Shown in pieces: positions 21,777 through 31,013 of a stretch of 36,048 nucleotides of DNA. The stretch is from Diplocarpon mali (taxonomy: Eukaryota; Ascomycota; Leotiomycetes; Helotiales; Drepanopezizaceae): the NCBI GenBank assembly GCA_024741835.1, contig JAENRP010000406.1, positions 1-36,048 of the forward strand, written 5' to 3'. Numbering within the stretch: position 1 is the stretch's first letter; each line of letters begins with the position of its first letter. The translations under genes were made by a program, and so were the position numbers. A model generated the notes under the pieces. The model was not told the DNA's origin. It did no database searches and saw only the letters and a list, made by a program, of their open reading frames with translations.

Positions 21777-22966
21777 GCTTTAAGCTGGAACAAGTTGGGC
21801 TAGGGTGCTACGTTTTCAATTCTTGCAAGTATTTCGGTATGGATTGATGGCGTTGTTCTTAGGGTTGATGCTCCGTGGGGATCAGGTGCAGTGTTTTAGC
21901 CTGGTCTTGTCGGAGTCGAGGCGTGCTGCTGCGGAACGGCTGGGGTAATGTCTGCTGGTTGGGGACTAAATCAGGACGATAGAAGTGTAGGATCATGAAG
22001 GATACTCCCCGGCCGGGGCTTGGGGCTGGAGCTAGGGCTGGTGATGGAGTTGGGTTCCGACTGAGGCTTTCGCAACTGCACCTGGCCTTGGAGCTTGATA
22101 CTTGGCCGGTGTTGGGCCAGCTGCCCATGTGTACATTAGATGGAAGAAGAGAAAAGCACTGTGGTCTTGAGATTTCTTCTTGGAGTAGCAGACTCTTGCG
22201 TGGCTACGCGATATCTCTTGCCAGTGCTCGCGTCCGCACGAGCTGCGTCGCTTCTTCAGAGATAAATGCCAGCCTCTTGATGATACATATTGAAAGAAAG
22301 ACGCAAACACAAGCTCCTCTTCCTTTGATCCCCACCCTCCGGCCCCTTCTACATGCGTGGCGTGGCAGCCAGCTTCTCCCGGCTCAGAGCAATATCCAAG
22401 ATATGCGGGTACTCTCTATGCATTTCTTTTTTATATCTCCACCTAGAGACATACCCCGTCTCTGAACAATCCCACTCTTGATTCTCACAAGCAGGCTTCG
22501 AGCTCTAGCTCCGGCTCTACTTCTAGCTGTGGCTCTGGTCCAGGACCAGGCTCTAGTCTGATATCCACTACCTCCTACGACGCCACACGGCCGTTTTGCC
22601 CCTGCCACACAAGCATGACAGGGCTCGGGGATGGTATGTTAGTAGAGTACATGGCGGGAGTAGGTAGGTGGTTGCGCAGACCTCGGTCCTTGTCTTTTCT
22701 GGATGCTGGATTTTCGATGGTTGGCTTTAGGGGGCGCGTCGTTGGAGGGAGGTAGATGGGTAGCGTGCGCGCTCGCTTAAGGCGGGCGAGTAAACAAAGG
22801 CCGCTGTGCGCGGTGTCTGGCGTGTTTCCCAGGCGCTGGGTGTGGGTTGCTGTTCCTTGATCGCTGGCTCCTTTTGGGCTTGGGCTTGGGTTTAGGTTTT
22901 CGAGAGGGCTAGTAGTTGGGGCTGTGAGGTTGAGGAGGCGGGCGTGGGGAGGGTTGCGCGGGGGGG
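21777..22966. other. Intergenic DNA left of the assembly gap
   Basis: The 3' flank of the F-box gene, then about 1 kb without a supported gene. GGGGCTGGAGCTAGGGCTGG-like sequence near 22018-22040 and CTCTAGCTCCGGCTCT repeats near 22502-22556 are degenerate GCT/TCT-type simple repeats. The last 200 bp are G-rich up to the gap. Confidence 0.5.
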
Positions 22967-23025
22967 NNNNNNNNNNNNNNNNNNNNNNNNNNNNNNNNNN
23001 NNNNNNNNNNNNNNNNNNNNNNNNN
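22967..23025. other. Assembly gap (59 N)
   Basis: A run of 59 N between a G6 run and a GGGGTGGGGTGG-type sequence. The true length and content are unknown. Confidence 0.99.
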
Positions 23026-23271
23026 GTGGTGCGGGGTGGGGTGGTGTGGTATGTTGTGGGATTTTATAGTATATTATAGTCTGTCATGGTATGATACTGT
23101 ACGATGTATGATGGCATGACATAATCTGGTGAAATCGTCCAGAGTCGAGTAGTCTACCTGTTCCTGGAAAGCGTGATTTCAACACAAGAACCGATTGCCT
23201 GTCCCCGTCTCCGCCGCGGAGAGTCGGAGAAGGAAACGCTGAGCCCGCCGACGCCAACCAGAGCCCCGAAT

Positions 23272-24939
23272 CTAGTAGTTGAAGCGCGGCACTCTCCACG
23301 CCCCCTTGCCATCCCGAAACACCTCCTCTTCGATCTCCACGCCCCCGTCGACCCCCCCGCAGACCTCGCCCCAGCTCTTCCACACCTCCTCCCCCTCCAG
23401 CACCTCGTCCGTCCGGAAGCCGAACTTCCCCTCCCCCACGCCCCACCAGCTCGTCTCCCTCGCGCCGGTCCGCAGCGTCGCCACGGCCCGGTACGGCTCC
23501 TGTACGTGGGCGTCCATCAGCGCCCTCGCGTGCGGCTGCAGCCAGAGCCGCGGCCACTCGGCGTGCGCGCGCGCGCCGGCGACGATGAGCGCGGGCACGG
23601 CGCCGGTCCGCCGGTCCGCCCGCAGCGTGGTGCGGGACCAGGGCGTGGTGGCCGGCGGGAGGCGGTCCTCGGCCGGGTTCTGCGACCAGAAGGGGGCCAG
23701 CGAGCGCGAGACGTCGTCGGGGAGCTCCATGGCCGCGTCGGCGAACCGCACCCACGCCGCGTCGGCGGCGGCGACGTGGCTGATGGCACGCGCGTCGTCG
23801 AGGCCGATGCCGTACTCGAACGGGGGTCGGGGCGTCGGGCTGCTGGGACCGTCGCCGTCGCCGTCTCCCCCCCATACCGCGGCCTTGATCCTCCACCATA
23901 GCCGCTGCGCCGGGCTCAGGTACCGCGCGCGGATGAGCTCGCGCTGCCGCTCCTGCGCTCGGAGGAGGTCCGCAAAGAACGCCTCCTCGCCGCCGCCGGC
24001 CACGCGATCCTGCTGCGCGCGCGCGAACAGCCGGCGCACCGCCCCCAGCTCTCCGATCCCGACGGCCGCGTCCAGGCGGCCCTCGGGCGCGGCGAAGAGG
24101 ATGCGCTGCCGGATGCTCTCGGCCTGCACGGCGCGCCGCCCGAGCCGCCGCGCCAGCCGCGCGTCGGCGGCGGCGGCGACGGCGAAGTAGCGCTCCAGCA
24201 GGACTTCCGGGCGCAGCTGCAGCCAGACGTGGCGCGCGCCGAGCAGCAGCACGAGGTCCTGGTCGCGCGCGCGGGGGAAGGCGGCGAGGTACCGCAGCAC
24301 CGCGTCGACGGCGAGGGCGCCGCGCGCGGTGGAGTTCTCGGCCCCGACGAGGAGCGTGGGGGTTGGGTAGCGCAGGGCAGAAGCCGAGACGAGCGTCTTG
24401 CAGAGGTTGGCCGCCGGCTGCGCGGCTGGGAGGAGGACGTGGAGGTACTGCGCGGAGAAGGAGGTCGGGGTGGCGTGGGAGTCGAGCTCGTCCTGCGTTT
24501 GTTGACATGTCAGCGCTGCTCGCCTCGTGCTCTCGCCCGCGTCGCTCTCCTCCCTCTCGGGCGAGGGAGGAGAGCCCACGCTGGGGAGTCCAGGGAAGAC
24601 GACAGAGAAAGGAGAACATACCACACGCCTCCCCGCGCCCCAGACCAGCAGCACAAGCAACAATCCCAACCCCCCCGTCCGCACCCTCGTGCTGCTCCCC
24701 CCCACCACTCCTCTCAGCCTCTCCCAGACCCCGTTCCCCTCACGCACAGTCTTCTTCTCCGCTGCCCCATCCTCCTCATTCGCATCCCCGCCGCCCGGCA
24801 TCCGAATATACCCAAGTCCCGACCCCGCGAGCCGCGAACGGAACCGCTCTGCCCAGGAAGCCATCTTCCCACGCAGAAGCCGGCTCGGGATCCCTCTGTA
24901 CGGCGCGGCCGGAGGCTGTCGGGGCGTCGGGCCGTCCAT
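23272..24939 (-). CDS. Type II membrane glycosyltransferase-like protein lacking catalytic motifs (putative pseudoenzyme)
   Basis: Two exons, 24939-24622 and 24492-23272, around a 129-bp intron (donor GTATGT, branch GCTGAC, acceptor CGCAG) encode 512 residues. The intron is a multiple of three and stop-free, so an unspliced 555-residue form is also open. A single hydrophobic anchor (GLGLLLVLLVWGAG) near residues 89-103 suggests a Golgi-type signal anchor. An alternative start is MASW, residue 26. It is a divergent paralogue of the 26073-27605 product: YLHVLLPA...LCKTLVSASALRYPTP aligns with SLHLLVPA...LCKLMLSAAILRYPTP, and LQLRPEVLLERYFA with FQLPPEVLIKRYFA. Where the paralogue has DGFD this one has GARH (residues ~191-194), and LNSG is replaced by LDAA. 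The middle is shortened. GC content is far higher than in neighbouring genes. The frame is intact over 1.2 kb of exon 2, arguing against simple decay. Confidence 0.82.
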   Translation of the reverse strand: MDGPTPRQPPAAPYRGIPSRLLRGKMASWAERFRSRLAGSGLGYIRMPGGGDANEEDGAAEKKTVREGNGVWERLRGVVGGSSTRVRTGGLGLLLVLLVWGAGRRVVCSPFSVVFPGLPSVGSPPSPEREESDAGESTRRAALTCQQTQDELDSHATPTSFSAQYLHVLLPAAQPAANLCKTLVSASALRYPTPTLLVGAENSTARGALAVDAVLRYLAAFPRARDQDLVLLLGARHVWLQLRPEVLLERYFAVAAAADARLARRLGRRAVQAESIRQRILFAAPEGRLDAAVGIGELGAVRRLFARAQQDRVAGGGEEAFFADLLRAQERQRELIRARYLSPAQRLWWRIKAAVWGGDGDGDGPSSPTPRPPFEYGIGLDDARAISHVAAADAAWVRFADAAMELPDDVSRSLAPFWSQNPAEDRLPPATTPWSRTTLRADRRTGAVPALIVAGARAHAEWPRLWLQPHARALMDAHVQEPYRAVATLRTGARETSWWGVGEGKFGFRTDEVLEGEEVWKSWGEVCGGVDGGVEIEEEVFRDGKGAWRVPRFNY

Positions 24940-25306
24940 GTTTCTGCTCGGGGAAGTGCAAGTCCAGAGCCGAGAAGGAGGGGAGAGAAGGAGAGAAGCA
25001 AGACGGAAAAAAGGAAACAGAAGAGGAGGAATGTGAGCTGGATAACGCTCCCCGACTACCGCGCCTACCTCGCGTAGGTCAAGAAGGGGCTGGAGGATCT
25101 AGACTTCTAGCTCAAGCTCAAGCTCGAGAAACGGCTCGGCTCCCAGCTCCAGGGAGATCAATAGAGTTCAAGAGAGAAGACACCCCACTGCCCTCCCACC
25201 TCACTACTCACCTACTCTACCTCCCCGCTCCGCCCTCTACGCAAGCGGCTCACCCGGCCAAGGTAACGAGCAAGTCAACTCCCTCACAGTAGAGTCCACA
25301 GGCGCT

Positions 25307-25347
25307 AAGCGAGAGCGAAGCGAGAGCGAAGCGAGAGCGAAGCGAGA
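25307..25347. repeat. 11-bp tandem repeat, unit AAGCGAGAGCG
   Basis: Three exact copies plus a partial fourth (AAGCGAG) in tandem at 25307, 25318, 25329 and 25340. It lies about 370 bp upstream of the minus-strand gene that starts at 24939. No function can be assigned. Confidence 0.85.
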
Positions 25348-25543
25348 TGGCGTCGGCTAACCTCGGATAGGGGTATTGATCTGAGCCCCTGGGCCTTGGC
25401 CGGACCAGACACCGAGGCAGGACTAGAATGCGGGCTTGTTTTGTGAACGCATTTGCATCGGCACTACGCTACATCGCATCGCATCGCGCGGATGCTCGGT
25501 GCGTGCCAGCGTTCTACGAGAGATCGAGGGCTCATGGGACGTC

Positions 25544-25563
25544 ACGGTACGCCATCGTACCGT
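25544..25563. promoter_or_regulatory. Perfect 8-bp inverted repeat ACGGTACG-CCAT-CGTACCGT
   Basis: An exact 8-bp stem with a 4-nt loop in intergenic DNA. It could be a dimeric transcription-factor site or a DNA hairpin. There is no direct support for either. Confidence 0.4.
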
Positions 25564-26072
25564 AAAAGATACGGCCTGGCGCCTAGTGTTCACGTAATCC
25601 TCTCAGCGTAGAACTGTGTCGGGAGGAGTCCGGAGCCGGGGGGGAGCTGGCTGCTGCGTACTTCGATTTTCACGCTGCATTCTTCCGAGTTGGGCGATGG
25701 CTGGTGATATTTGGCTGGTGAGGTCACGTCTATGGTTCCTGCTCAGGGGATGGTAATGACAAGTGTGGAAGCGATTCCTATGATTTTTGGATCTAGATAG
25801 ATAGTCTCTCGGCAAGAGTCACCTGACAGGAGCCAGGAGGGCTCCAGCAGGGTTCTTGCATGGCATTCTCGAGAGCTCATCCGCATCAACCCCAAGCCTC
25901 GGTCGGGGAGAGAGTGACATGGAAGTCGGACGAGGCGGAAGATATCGAACTGCTCAGATCGAAATCGAATCATTGCTGTGAGAGCCGGCCGGCCGTTTGA
26001 AAGGGTGACACAGAGCAAGGAAGTCCGACTTGAACTCCACTGTCAATCCCTGATTCTCTCCCACCCAACTCT

Positions 26073-27605
26073 CTATATATCCCCGCTCCCATTATATATC
26101 TGCTTCTCATGCATACCACACAACCCCTCCCAGCCCAACCACACCCCCCGATCACTAACTGCCCCCCCTTTCACGCCCCTCAGCACGCTCATCTGCACGC
26201 CCGGCGTAGCAGGCCACCACGTCCTGCCACCCACTACCTCGCCAGCCGGGAAGATCGGCGCCTGTTCCAGCGAGGCCGCCGCCGTGAGCAGCGCCTCCGC
26301 ATACGGGTAGTACCACATGCGTGGCCACCACTCGTCGCGAAACCACTTCGGGCCCGTGTGGTGCAGCAGCGGGAAGATGTGGCCGGTGAGCGCGTTGGAG
26401 CCGAGCTTGACGTCGGCCCAGGAGAGTTCGGTGGGTAGGTCCATAGCGGTGGTGCTGGCGCCCGTCTTGCCGCGTGCGCGGAGCTCGAGGGCGGCGGAGA
26501 AAGGGGGACGAGCGGCGGCGAGGTCGGCAGGGAGGCTGCGGTCGAGGTAGGCGGGATGTGAGAGGTACGTCTGCTGCGTCTTGGAGGAGGGGAGGCGGAG
26601 CGGGCTGGGGGATCCCGAATACGTCGTCCATGTCAAGTACGGGCGGAAGAAGCCCATAACCTGCCAGAGCAGGCTCTCATGGTCGATGCCCATGTGCAGC
26701 TCAGTGGTCTGGTCCCGGGCAGCAGCCACAGGGTGAACCAGGCCCGGGCTCTCCTTCTCGGCCGCGGAGAAGGGCTCGGGTTGGAGGAGACGCCGCGCGT
26801 ATTCCTGCTCACCGTACTTGTGCGCAAAGTAGAACTGGTCGGAGCTGGTTGACATGTTCGCCTCGATGAAGGAGAAGGTCTCCTGGAATACCTGGCGCAC
26901 GTCGCCCACGGGGCCCATGATTGTGCCTGAGTTGAGCCAGCGTGGGCGCTGGTGCGAGGCCATCCCGTCGTCGGTGTCAGGCCCAAATGCGTATCTGGAC
27001 ATGGGAGCCTGTGGAACGGCCCAGCATGCGGGGCTCCCAGGCGGGTTGGGCCAGCAGACCTTGTCCTGGCCGAAGATCACGGTTTGCTTGACGTTGTAGC
27101 CGTGTGCGTTGGCCGCACCGATCTGATCATTGATCCTCTGCTGCGCTGCTGCATTGGCGGCGAAGTACCGCTTGATGAGGACTTCGGGGGGTAGTTGGAA
27201 ATGGACGTCGAAACCGTCGACAATCAGAACAAGGTCATCGGCGTTGCCTTCGGAGTAGAGGGTATTGAGGAAATTCAGAATGGTGTTGACCTTTTCCAGA
27301 TGGCTGGAATAATGGTTGCTCTCGCCCTCTTCAGCGCCCCAGTTCACGATGATGGGCGTGGGATATCGGAGGATCGCCGCAGAGAGCATCAATTTGCAGA
27401 GATGCTCGTTACTGCTGGTGGCCGGTACGAGGAGGTGCAAAGAGCCTTGTAGAGGTTCGATCTTTTCCAAAGTATCAGTGCTACGCCTGCGCCTGGATGG
27501 CAGATAGAGACTTACCTGGGCACTGAACACCGAGTGCAAGAGCAGCAGGCCCACGATGCCGATAATCAGAGCTCCTCGAACAGCAACAACGGCATTCCGC
27601 TTCAT
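26073..27605 (-). CDS. Type II membrane glycosyltransferase, fungal PLOD-type GT-like family
   Basis: The start is ATG at 27605 (MKRNAVV), as the longer frame opens with GTG. A signal anchor, GALIIGIVGLLLLHSVF, covers residues 11-27. A 54-bp in-frame intron is likely at 27462-27515 (GTAAGT donor, CACTGAT branch, AAAAG end), giving 492 residues; unspliced it is 510. The luminal domain has LRYPTPIIVNWG, then DLVLIVDGFDVHFQLPPEVL, whose DGFD (~112-115) fits the Asp motif that binds Mn2+ and nucleotide sugar. Later come RWLNSGTIMGP, SDQFYFAHKYGEQEY and a C-terminal WLGWEGLCGMHE. These blocks recall fungal proteins related to the glycosyltransferase domain of procollagen lysyl hydroxylases. Donor and acceptor sugars are unknown. 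The catalytic blocks are complete, in contrast to its paralogue at 23272-24939. Confidence 0.88.
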   Translation of the reverse strand: MKRNAVVAVRGALIIGIVGLLLLHSVFSAQVSLYLPSRRRRSTDTLEKIEPLQGSLHLLVPATSSNEHLCKLMLSAAILRYPTPIIVNWGAEEGESNHYSSHLEKVNTILNFLNTLYSEGNADDLVLIVDGFDVHFQLPPEVLIKRYFAANAAAQQRINDQIGAANAHGYNVKQTVIFGQDKVCWPNPPGSPACWAVPQAPMSRYAFGPDTDDGMASHQRPRWLNSGTIMGPVGDVRQVFQETFSFIEANMSTSSDQFYFAHKYGEQEYARRLLQPEPFSAAEKESPGLVHPVAAARDQTTELHMGIDHESLLWQVMGFFRPYLTWTTYSGSPSPLRLPSSKTQQTYLSHPAYLDRSLPADLAAARPPFSAALELRARGKTGASTTAMDLPTELSWADVKLGSNALTGHIFPLLHHTGPKWFRDEWWPRMWYYPYAEALLTAAASLEQAPIFPAGEVVGGRTWWPATPGVQMSVLRGVKGGAVSDRGVWLGWEGLCGMHEKQIYNGSGDI

Positions 27606-28528
27606 GTTGGATCGAGACTCAACAGCGTCCACAGCCTCACTCGACGTTCATAGTCGATGCGAATGATAGACGAGATCTTCGGGGGCGACGAGAAGAGTGC
27701 CGCTGGTGATGTTGCATTGCTGGGCGCAGGAATTTTCCCCAGCTTTCGCAAGAGACCCGGGTCGAGACCGGGCTGGCGGTTGACGGCTGATGGCTCACGA
27801 GGAGTTGACGAGAGATGGATATGGATGTGGAGATGGAGATGGATATTCCTGGAACTTGCTTCGAGTTGAGCTCGCGCGGCGATGAAGTTTGCTCGTCCAT
27901 CGACTCCTGCAGAAGATTGGCAGAGATGCAGCTAGAGCAAAGGTAGTCAGTCACGTGGAACTAGAGCTAGCCGAGCTGGCTTCGATCTCGTCACGATTAC
28001 TTTCCACCAAGAGCTAATCCGTTGCCCCCAGAGCTGTTCAAACCAGCTTGGACCTGCTAGTAAGTCACGTAAACCGAGAGCAGGTCGGCTAACCGCTGCA
28101 GCAAACCAGGCTGATGCTCACATCACAGCAACAGCCTGCTCCCGACTCCTCGGACCGTCAACGCCATCTCCCAGCTTTGCCGTGTTTTCCGAGGCTTCCA
28201 GCAGACAGCAATCGGCTGAGATTGACGTCGTGGCGCACATGCATTACCTGCTTGAGCCTAGATGTGAAGACCAGATATAGACGGACTCAGAAGCTCGAGC
28301 TTCTAGACCGAGCCTCTAGGCTGCGCCCAAAACCCCGCTCTCGTAGGGCCTCGGCTATTCTGTTCCGCCCCCCTGACTGTTGACAATCTACTAGCGAGAA
28401 CACGCGTGGAGAACGGCGCAGCAGCCACACGCTGCGGCTCAAGATTCGGGCGCCGATCTGCAGAAAGAAATCATGCTTGTATTGTTTCTTTTCTTGCTAA
28501 ACATGCCGCGTAGGATGGCGACCACGAT
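27606..28528. other. Intergenic DNA between glycosyltransferase and transporter genes
   Basis: This contains the promoter and leader of the minus-strand gene starting at 27605 and the 3' flank of the transporter gene ending at 28529. A (GGATAT/GGAGAT)n purine-rich run is at 27813-27846. No gene, RNA or transposon is recognisable. Confidence 0.5.
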
Positions 28529-29969
28529 CTATGAACGGACGCTTGGCGAACAAGATGCAGCCCAGGCCTTCGGCGGCGGTGCTGGCTTCTTCCTCAGCTT
28601 GTTGCCCAGTTCTACCTGGCTGTAGATAGCTCCGCCGACAATTGCGATGATCATGCCCGTGCCATTGAATACCCCAATCTCAACGTTGAATATGATGATG
28701 CCAAGCAGGACCGTCAGAACCTGCTTCAGGTTGCCGCAGATCGTCATCGTGAGAGCCCCGGCCACTTTGTTCGTGCTGAAGGAGGAGATGTTGAGGACGA
28801 AGGCGATGCAGCTATTGCTAATTAGAGCCGCTGTCCATCCGGGGGTGAGTGATCCGTCGACGACGAACTGCTTGAAACCGCTGCCTTCCCCAGTCAGCAT
28901 GGCGTAGACTAGCGATTGAAAGGCCGCGAGGGGAGAAATGCGAAGGAGCAGCTCGAGAGGTGGTAGAGAGAGTGTCCCGGTCATGAGTCGGTTCGAGATA
29001 ACGGTCTTGAGGGCCGCGAGGATGACTCCGAAGGTGGTGAGTGTGAATCCCCAGGCCGTGAAGTCGAATTCCCCGTACGCTACCATAGACACGCCGATGA
29101 TGATGGGAATGCAGCAGAGATAGGTTGGCAGGGAGTAGCTGCGGCCAAAGAAGAGTTTGTAGATGAGAATTGTGAAGACTGGAGCCGTGGAGCGAACGAT
29201 CTGGTGAAAGGCCACTGAAACCAACGCTCTGTAAAATGGTTAGGCATGTGACCATGCTCTGGTTCATACACTTACAGTGAGACATTTGATATTGCGATAT
29301 TGATGGTGCACAATATCGAGAATGCTACAATGACCAGGTTGTCTTGCAAGGAAAGAACTGTCGGTTTGATATAACCTCGAAGCATGAGTATGTAGCATCC
29401 TACTGATGTCGTTCCAGTGTGGAAAGCAGTCAGGAGAAACGGGTAATGGAACTGGCCCATGTCAGAGGCCCAATTCAAAAATATTAGAGGAAATTTACCT
29501 TTCCAAGCAGCATTTTGCTGTGAATTGTCAGGGATAGATTCAGCAGTAGATAAGTGCCCAGGTAAAAGAGCTTCATACTCAAGGGAGTGCTGTATTCGAG
29601 AGGTACCGTTTCCGGTGTGATATCCACCTCCAAATTTTGAGCCTCGATATCAAGGGCGTGAGACAGCAGTCCTTCTTCGAGATCATGGTCCCCTCCGTCC
29701 ACCTCATCCCAGACTACTGTCGGGGCCGGGGATTCCGATCTGTGCACTACATCGTGAAGCCTTACAGTTGTCGATTCCGAGACGCGGGGAGACACTGTCT
29801 CGCCATATCCGCCATCGGACGCAGGTCTATTCGTGGACATATCCATGTGGTTTGAAGGTTTTGCTGCTCGCCGAGCGAAGATGGGAAGTCGAAATGTCGT
29901 CTGGATGTCGTCCCAGAGCACATGAAGACTCTGGACCCGAGGGGTGAAGTCTAGCGGTACCGCTTCCAC
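28529..29969 (-). CDS. TPT/SLC35-type sugar-phosphate or nucleotide-sugar transporter (DMT superfamily)
   Basis: Three exons, 29969-29499, 29451-29276 and 29228-28529, with two 47-bp introns (29452-29498, GTAAAT...CTGAC..CAG; 29229-29275, GTAAGT...CTAAC..ACAG), encode 448 residues in one frame. Residues 1-~135 are a hydrophilic, acidic cytosolic tail. The rest holds about ten hydrophobic segments, starting LFYLGTYLLLNLSLTIHSKML. Family marks include FHYPFLLTAFH, AFHQIVRSTAPVFTILI, GVSMVAYGEFDF and LKTVISNRLMTG, typical of the triose-phosphate-transporter-like branch of Golgi/ER nucleotide-sugar carriers. The cargo cannot be read from sequence. It lies next to a glycosyltransferase and divergently from UDP-glucose dehydrogenase, which suggests, but does not prove, a UDP-sugar. 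Confidence 0.92.
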
Positions 29970-31013
29970 CGTAACCCGGCGTTAATCAGGGAAAGCTTGA
30001 CCGAGTATCGATCTACGCATGGTGTAAGGTCAATTGGCGCGCCACAAGAATATGCCATAAACCGTGCAATCGAGTGTTTGAATGTTGGCCACCTATGCAT
30101 GCGTGTTATTGCGTAGCTGCTTCCGAGCTACTAATTGTTGGGGAGCCCACGTCCGGGCCCGTCTCCAAAAATTCCATCTCAAGGTATCTATTTGGCTTTC
30201 ATGTCGGATTTGACCCGTGTCAAGCGATTTCAGTGTTACTGCGGGGCCTCTAGCATCATGTTCGGACCAGTCGTTCCTGCGTCATTAATGGTGAAATCTT
30301 GGGGAGGAGTGGTCAGTCAACCGAGAAGCTCGTCCTGGTAATGTCCGCCGAGCAGGCTAATATAGTAGCAAGATGCATCCTCATCTCAAGCCCAGCCATG
30401 TGTTTGCGAGTATAGCTAGACTCTAGGCTCATAGGCTATCCAAAGTCCTGTGGCTTGTCCTAACTTGGTAAAGATCCTCTTTGTATCTCCAATACCGGTA
30501 ACGCATCCGAACGTCGACGGTTGAAGATTGATGCTACCCCAACTCTATGTCCTAGTATATGCAGACGGAGCTGAGGCCGCCATGTCCTTAGATGCGAATA
30601 CATGTATTCACTCAGGCGTACTCGGCTCAGCCTCAGGGCAGAGCTTGCTCGGCTGATCCTGCCCCAGACTAACGTAGCCCTCTAGAGATCGTTGGGGGAT
30701 AATGATTCTCCCTTGTGGAAACGAGGAGAGCCAGACTGTGGATGTCTCTTTCAGTCCGTTAAACTCAATCGAATGGCTGTGCGCCGGAGAGGGTAGTTCC
30801 TAGGCAGTACCGACAACAGCAAGTGTCCTGCGGCTAGAGGAGCAGAGCTCGAATTTGGACTTGAAGGACGCGATCCAGCAGCCTTCGGCGAATCTGCGAG
30901 GTGGAACGGCGCCTTTGTAGCTCTCCCTGTTGCTCCTTCTCTTGAATGACTTCAAACGAAACACAGCTTCTTCAGACGGAACTGTCTTTTCTCTCTGCAC
31001 TTTATTGGCCAGC
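29970..31013. promoter_or_regulatory. Divergent promoter region between transporter (-) and UDP-glucose dehydrogenase (+)
   Basis: 1,044 bp separate two divergent start codons, so both promoters must lie here. GGCGCGCC is at about 30036-30043. A CT-rich stretch (CTGTCTTTTCTCTCTGCAC, ~30982-31000) precedes the + strand ATG and fits a fungal transcript leader. In-frame codons continue upstream of 31014 to 30930, so a longer N-terminus is possible if translation starts elsewhere. No paired operators are visible. Confidence 0.5.

Larger units (their letters stand above)
24940..26072. other. Intergenic DNA between the two glycosyltransferase-like genes
   Basis: The promoter and leader of the 24939 gene lie at the left and the 3' flank of the next gene at the right. 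It holds an 11-bp tandem repeat (25307-25347) and a perfect hairpin (25544-25563), listed separately. Long + strand frames reaching to 25292 are GC-driven antisense shadows. Confidence 0.5.

Noticed and set aside
23279..25292. Long + strand open frames (303, 282 and 309 codons) opposite the GC-rich glycosyltransferase-like gene
   Set aside because: They arise from the high GC of the minus-strand gene and its flank, consist of Arg/Pro/Ser-rich low complexity, overlap each other and match no family. The minus-strand gene has paralogue alignment and a proper intron.
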